33,989 nt of DNA from SD8 sp035528475 (lineage in GTDB: Archaea > Halobacteriota > Methanomicrobia > Methanomicrobiales > Methanospirillaceae). The stretch is taken from positions 1-33,989 of the forward strand of contig DATKYO010000039.1 of assembly GCA_035528475.1 (NCBI GenBank), written 5' to 3'. Of this stretch, positions 32,634-33,989 are shown in pieces; the stretch's first letter is position 1, and every line of letters begins with the position of its first letter. The notes below the pieces were generated by a model that saw nothing but the letters and a program-made list of their open reading frames with translations, was not told the origin of the DNA and did not search any database. Both the position numbers and the translations under genes were made by a program.

Positions 32634-33920
32634 TTATGCAGGCATTTCCAGTCGGATCTCCCTGCCTGTAAGATCCCTGATCCTGGATCGCAGTTGTTCT
32701 GAAAGACGCGGAATTTCATCCCCGCATTCCCTGATCGTGCTCTCGATTGCCTGAAATCTTATTTCATCATCAGATATCTTCTTTTCTGTTTCGGCAATTT
32801 CCTTTTCAATTGCAAGGATCTTTTTCCTTTGCGGATCTTCCCGGTAATGCTTTGCTGCAGTGTCAACTTGTTCTTTCGCTAATTTCTGTCTGCTATAGAG
32901 ATCGCCAAGGAGAGAGGGTATTTCGGAAGGTTGAGAAAATATGGCCTTTTCTTCCTTGTTTTTCAAAATAATTTCACCAGATTTGATCATACTCTCTATT
33001 GCAGGAAGAACAGGTGCGAGACTGGAAATTAAATCGTGCTCATATGGTATCCCGCTCTCTGACAACAGGGCTATAGCCTTGTGTATCTCTTTCGAGGCTC
33101 GCCCACTCTCTCCTCTCTGCATGATTTTCTCACCTTTGCGAAAGACATGAGAAATTGAGGAGAATGTTGCTCTCATCTGTCTCTCGATATTTTCCAGGTC
33201 CTTTCTCTTCGACTCCTCATCAACTCTTTTTGCGTGCATTATTCCCAATGCTTCGTCCTTCCTTCCTGCTGAGAGTTCATCTGATAATCGCCGATCCAGC
33301 GCTGTTTGATCTTTGAGATCCTTTTCAATCAGGAGTTTTTCTTGTTCTGCGGATTCCTTTTCACTTATTCGTTCAATGAGAATGTGGTAGGTCTCCCTGC
33401 TGGCCCTTATCAGTTCCCGGGATTTCCTGGCTTCTGAAATGACAGGAGTCATAGAATTCATTTCCCGTCCTATTTTATCGATTGCAACCCTTATTGCTTT
33501 CATTTCTTCAGGAAAAACGCCCTGGAGGTATCTTCCCTGGCCTGCCTGGCTTTTTAAGCACCCTTTCAGGCACTCCATTCCTGCCTGGTAAAAGTCCTCT
33601 GGTTCCAGGGAAATTTCCCTACTTAATGCTGCAAGCATAGCTTTTTTGAAAAGAGGGAGAGTATTTTTTGCAATTTTCTCAAGTTTGGGATGAAATGCTT
33701 CTTCTCTTTCAGCAGAAGAAAGCGCATTTACCAAGTCTATGAGTTCCTGGCGGTCACTTATGATTCTCGCCCTCTGGTCGGCAGTTCGTTCAAAGATATC
33801 GTTATTCAGGGAACTTTCCGACCCGGCAACAATCCCTGGAATATCTGATAGCGAAACTATGTCTATTGTAGGCTCTTCTTTTCCGAATATGTCCTTAAGA
33901 AAATCAAACTTTGCAACCAT
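32634..33920 (-). CDS. Long coiled-coil protein of unknown function
   Basis: A 428-residue, highly charged and mostly helical protein. It begins MVAKFDFLKDIFGKEEPTID, then a linker with VSLSDIPGIVAGSES. A long predicted helical body follows, with heptad-like Leu/Ile spacing from about residue 150 to 250 and again near 360-420. There is no signal peptide, membrane segment or enzyme motif. I chose the ATG at 33920, with AGGA about eight bases upstream; the frame is open to the window edge, so an earlier start cannot be excluded. A structural or scaffold role is a guess. Confidence 0.7.
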   Translation of the reverse strand: MVAKFDFLKDIFGKEEPTIDIVSLSDIPGIVAGSESSLNNDIFERTADQRARIISDRQELIDLVNALSSAEREEAFHPKLEKIAKNTLPLFKKAMLAALSREISLEPEDFYQAGMECLKGCLKSQAGQGRYLQGVFPEEMKAIRVAIDKIGREMNSMTPVISEARKSRELIRASRETYHILIERISEKESAEQEKLLIEKDLKDQTALDRRLSDELSAGRKDEALGIMHAKRVDEESKRKDLENIERQMRATFSSISHVFRKGEKIMQRGESGRASKEIHKAIALLSESGIPYEHDLISSLAPVLPAIESMIKSGEIILKNKEEKAIFSQPSEIPSLLGDLYSRQKLAKEQVDTAAKHYREDPQRKKILAIEKEIAETEKKISDDEIRFQAIESTIRECGDEIPRLSEQLRSRIRDLTGREIRLEMPA

Positions 33921-33924
33921 GTCT

Positions 33925-33989
33925 TTAATCCTGCCCTGTGTTGACAATCCCTTCGTTACAGTCGTTTCTTGCGATCTGCCTGATCCGCT
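33925..33989 (-). CDS. Possible C-terminal tail of an upstream gene, cut by the window edge
   Basis: On the minus strand one frame reads RIRQIARNDCNEGIVNTGQD to a TAA at 33925-33927, four bases before the ATG of the coiled-coil gene. Such a tight junction is usual for co-transcribed genes here. Only about 21 residues are visible, too few to identify. Confidence 0.35.
   Translation of the reverse strand, partial: RIRQIARNDCNEGIVNTGQD

Overview
The window is chromosomal DNA of a methanogenic archaeon, most likely of the order Methanomicrobiales. The support is an archaeal RNA polymerase/ribosomal operon (rpoD, rpoN, rpoK, S13-S4-S11, L18e-L13-S9, S2), archaeal mevalonate-pathway genes (mevalonate kinase, isopentenyl phosphate kinase, type 2 IPP isomerase), deoxyhypusine synthase, aIF1, a B12-dependent ribonucleotide reductase beside cobyric acid synthase, and TATA-type promoters. 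The species cannot be named from the sequence alone. I see no insertion sequence, prophage or CRISPR array.

Layout. (1) 2-1925, plus strand: the end of purC, then purS and purQ (purine synthesis), then a small ferredoxin:thioredoxin-reductase-like protein. (2) 2026-5010, plus strand: three tandem paralogous genes for secreted proteins of unknown function. Each has its own TATA box, a short structured leader, a strong Shine-Dalgarno site and a near-identical hairpin/T-tract terminator. (3) 5055-6707, minus: an ABC1/UbiB-family atypical kinase. (4) 20145 down to 6764, minus: one long supercluster that starts with tRNA-Ser(GCU). It runs through rps13, rps4, rps11, rpoD, rpl18e, rpl13, rps9, rpoN, tRNA-Pro(CGG), rpoK, eno, rps2, a MEMO-family gene, mvk, ipk, fni, RNase J, a GGPP synthase and gltX. 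Most neighbours overlap or lie within a few bases. It joins translation, transcription, RNA turnover and the C5-to-C20 lipid pathway. (5) 20281-22338, minus: a PAS histidine kinase whose 5' part is broken by an in-frame stop, and deoxyhypusine synthase. (6) 22667-26626, minus: five consecutive genes made almost only of CBS domains (about 18 CBS motifs); the first also carries a zinc ribbon. (7) 26827-28234, plus: a divergent operon of an Era-like GTPase, a DUF2073 protein and a zinc-ribbon DUF2072 protein. (8) 28251-31842: aIF1 and class II ribonucleotide reductase (minus), with cobyric acid synthase (plus) diverging from the latter across a 52-base gap that holds one shared TATA-like element. 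(9) 31928-33989: a ribbon-helix-helix/coiled-coil protein, a small Cys-rich protein and a long coiled-coil protein, all of unknown role, plus the possible tail of another gene at the window edge.

The least explained parts are the secreted paralog array, which has a mosaic pattern suggesting gene conversion and covarying leader hairpins, and the CBS-only operon facing the conserved GTPase/DUF2073/DUF2072 operon. A small gene easily overlooked because of its size, rpoK (16089-16256), was found by direct translation. Several starts were moved downstream from the longest reading frame on the basis of ribosome binding sites and overlaps.
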